Origin: G039029935 sp039029935
GTDB lineage: Bacteria; Chloroflexota; Anaerolineae; Caldilineales; Caldilineaceae
Length of the DNA: 7,678 nt
Direction: 5' to 3'
Assembly: GCA_039029935.1 (NCBI GenBank)
Contig: JBCCFC010000652.1
Location: 1 to 7,678, forward strand
Both the position numbers and the translations under genes were made by a program. The notes under the pieces were generated by a model that saw nothing but the letters and a program-made list of their open reading frames with translations, was not told the origin of the DNA and searched no databases. Positions 6,879 through 7,678 of this stretch are shown here, one piece after another. The number at the start of each line of letters is the position of its first letter. Positions within the stretch are counted from its first letter, which is position 1.

Positions 6879-6890
6879 GGGGGTTTTGAT
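6860..6890. repeat. Direct repeats GGTTTTGAT flanking the -35 element, with an inverted copy between
   Basis: GGTTTTGAT occurs at 6860-6868 and 6882-6890, 22 bp apart (about two helical turns). CAAAAC (6871-6876), the inverse of GTTTTG, sits between them, so either outer copy can form a 6-bp dyad with it. The -35 element (6873-6878) lies within this cluster. The arrangement suits a dimeric DNA-binding regulator, but the regulator is unknown. Confidence 0.45.
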
Positions 6891-6907
6891 CGGATAGGAA
6901 AGTATGA

Positions 6908-6974
6908 AGTCAGCTAGTCAGCTAGTCAGCCAGTGTGCTGAAGTGCTGAAATGCTGAAGTGCTGATGGCTGAGT
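6908..6974. repeat. Octamer short tandem repeat with drifting sequence
   Basis: An 8-bp period runs through this stretch. It starts as AGTCAGCT twice and AGTCAGCC, then becomes GTGCTGAA, GTGCTGAA, ATGCTGAA, GTGCTGAT. The first block carries TCAGC and the second GCTGA, so the two halves are partly complementary and can fold on each other. It starts 10 bp after the yccF-like stop in transcription order and is not coding. It is likely a slippage-prone microsatellite in the 3' region of that gene. Confidence 0.8.
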
Positions 6975-6983
6975 AGATGACCA

Positions 6984-7352
6984 CTACCGCAGTTCACGCC
7001 CAAATGGAAGTATCGACAACGGGATCAACTTGATATGCTGCTTGGCAAAGGGGATACCGATAATCGTGATGCCCAGTATGACCGCACAGAGCAGATGCCA
7101 CAGTGCCAGCTCCCACCCAAACAGAATCAACCACAGAATGTTGAAAATCACACGCAGCGTGCTGTTGGCGTTGGGCAAATCAACGACCTCTTTGCCAAAG
7201 GGCGCAAAGGTGGCAAACCCAATCTTAATTGTTTGCAGCCCAAAGGGGATACCGATGATGGTGACACACATGAGGATACCGCCGATGATGTAGCCGAGAC
7301 CTGCAATTAGACCACCAAAAACTAACCAAATCACATTGCCTAATAAACTCAT
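6984..7352 (-). CDS. yccF: YccF/DUF307 family inner membrane protein
   Basis: A 122-aa, very hydrophobic protein with two copies of the YccF unit. Copy one spans about residues 4-56 and ends TIIGIPFGLQTIKI then APFGKEV; copy two spans about 68-121 and ends TIIGIPFAKQHIKL then LPFGREL. Each copy holds one or two membrane helices. Family members are small membrane proteins of unknown function; E. coli YccF is somewhat longer. The start at 7352 has AAGGA eight bases upstream. The gene lies upstream of the TIR genes on the same strand, but 219 bp separate it from the TIR-TPR start, and that gap holds a terminator-like hairpin and a new promoter. It is therefore probably an independent neighbour, not part of the TIR operon. 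Confidence 0.92.
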   Translation of the reverse strand: MSLLGNVIWLVFGGLIAGLGYIIGGILMCVTIIGIPFGLQTIKIGFATFAPFGKEVVDLPNANSTLRVIFNILWLILFGWELALWHLLCAVILGITIIGIPFAKQHIKLIPLSILPFGRELR

Positions 7353-7360
7353 TGTTGTAT

Positions 7361-7365
7361 TCCTT
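7361..7365 (-). promoter_or_regulatory. Shine-Dalgarno of the yccF-like gene
   Basis: AAGGA on the minus strand, eight bases before the ATG at 7352; it supports this start. No convincing promoter for the gene was found between 7366 and 7500, although the stretch is AT-rich. Confidence 0.7.
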
Positions 7366-7516
7366 TACTGTTTATGTTAAACACGACACCCAAGCACTTG
7401 CTTTGCTAGATGTAGCGTAATATTTGTATTGAACTTCACAAAACAATACGGCCATGTTTTTTAAAAGTTGCAGCCCCCAGAAAAGTTATTGAGAAATATC
7501 CGAAAAATTACGCCTT

Positions 7517-7543
7517 TTGATTTGCGTGGGAATCGGCTATAAT
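7517..7543 (+). promoter_or_regulatory. Plus-strand promoter-like element pointing away from the yccF-like gene
   Basis: A perfect TATAAT (7538-7543) is preceded by TTGATT (7517-7522) at a short 15-bp spacing, or TTTTGA (7515-7520) at 17 bp with a poorer match. It would start a transcript near 7550 that runs straight into the inverted repeat at 7560-7650. Confidence 0.4.
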
Positions 7544-7559
7544 CCGCTTACGTCAATAT

Positions 7560-7650
7560 ATACTACAACGGATTTGGTTATGAAGCAGATTTTTCCTGCG
7601 AGCTAGAATCCGTTCCTCGCCAGAGAACCCTTTGAGTCGCGTTGTAGTAT
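7560..7650 (+). other. Inverted-repeat element: candidate small RNA, attenuator or MITE/IS remnant
   Basis: ATACTACAACG (7560-7570) is an exact 11-bp inverse of CGTTGTAGTAT (7640-7650). A competing stem, AACGGATT (7567-7574) with AATCCGTT (7607-7614), shares four bases with the outer one, so the two folds exclude each other. GCAG/CTGC and GCGAG/CTCGC form smaller hairpins inside. A tiny ORF (ATG at 7580, MKQIFPAS, stop 7604-7606) lies within. After the outer stem the plus strand reads GGTTTTTCC and then a seven-T run at 7665-7671. Alternatively the ends, read as CTACAACG bounded by TA, would fit a miniature element with a TA target duplication. The rest of 7353-7678 holds nothing else I can support. 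Confidence 0.4.
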
Positions 7651-7678
7651 GGTTTTTCCAAGTATTTTTTTGATTTAA

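Noticed and set aside
7030..7310. Plus-strand frames 7030-7293 and 7035-7310
   Set aside because: Both lie antisense to the yccF-like gene, whose duplicated GIPF motifs and ribosome site make the minus strand the coding one.
7580..7650. A tRNA in the structured right-edge stretch
   Set aside because: The GCGAG/CTCGC hairpin followed by CA suggested a tRNA 3' half, but there is no T-arm, anticodon arm or acceptor pairing.

Overview
The window comes from a bacterial chromosome. Four genes, all on the minus strand, account for nearly all of it, so the biological order runs from high to low coordinates. The gene content (a TIR-STAND-WD40 protein with nearly identical WD40 repeats, a membrane TIR-TPR protein, a YccF-family membrane protein) is typical of large-genome, morphologically complex bacteria such as Chloroflexota or filamentous Cyanobacteria. 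No marker gene is present, so this placement is inference only. || Layout in transcription order. (1) 7353-7678: no protein gene. It holds a plus-strand promoter-like element and an 11-bp inverted repeat about 90 bp across, which could be a small RNA, a MITE or an IS remnant. (2) 7352-6984: a 122-aa YccF/DUF307 membrane protein. (3) 6983-6765: a dense control region with an octamer tandem repeat, a pair of direct repeats, an extended -10 promoter and an intrinsic-terminator-like hairpin. (4) 6764-4896: a 622-aa TIR protein with one membrane span, a TolB-N-like domain and TPRs. (5) 4862-3663: a 399-aa protein with a Thr/Ser-rich head, an Ig/Fn3-like middle and a TPR-like tail, 33 bp downstream of the previous gene with a good Shine-Dalgarno. 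(6) 3662-3485: an intergenic stretch rich in dyad symmetry. (7) 3484 to beyond base 1: a very large TIR-nSTAND ATPase-membrane span-WD40 protein; 1161 codons are visible and the C-terminus lies outside the window. || How the genes may work together (inference). Both TIR proteins carry almost the same N-terminal TIR domain (about two thirds identical by eye), including the W-x3-E motif expected of TIR NADases. That shared effector is joined to two different sensors: TPRs in one, an ATP-dependent STAND switch plus WD40 propeller in the other. In both, positive residues just before the single membrane span predict that the TIR is cytoplasmic and the repeat sensor is extracytoplasmic. The middle gene, without TIR or membrane span, would be a soluble TPR/Ig-like partner. 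The locus looks like a two-receptor TIR surveillance cassette (anti-phage, self/non-self recognition or programmed death). This gene combination is the most noteworthy thing in the window; the parts belong to known families, and whether the combination is new needs a neighbourhood search.
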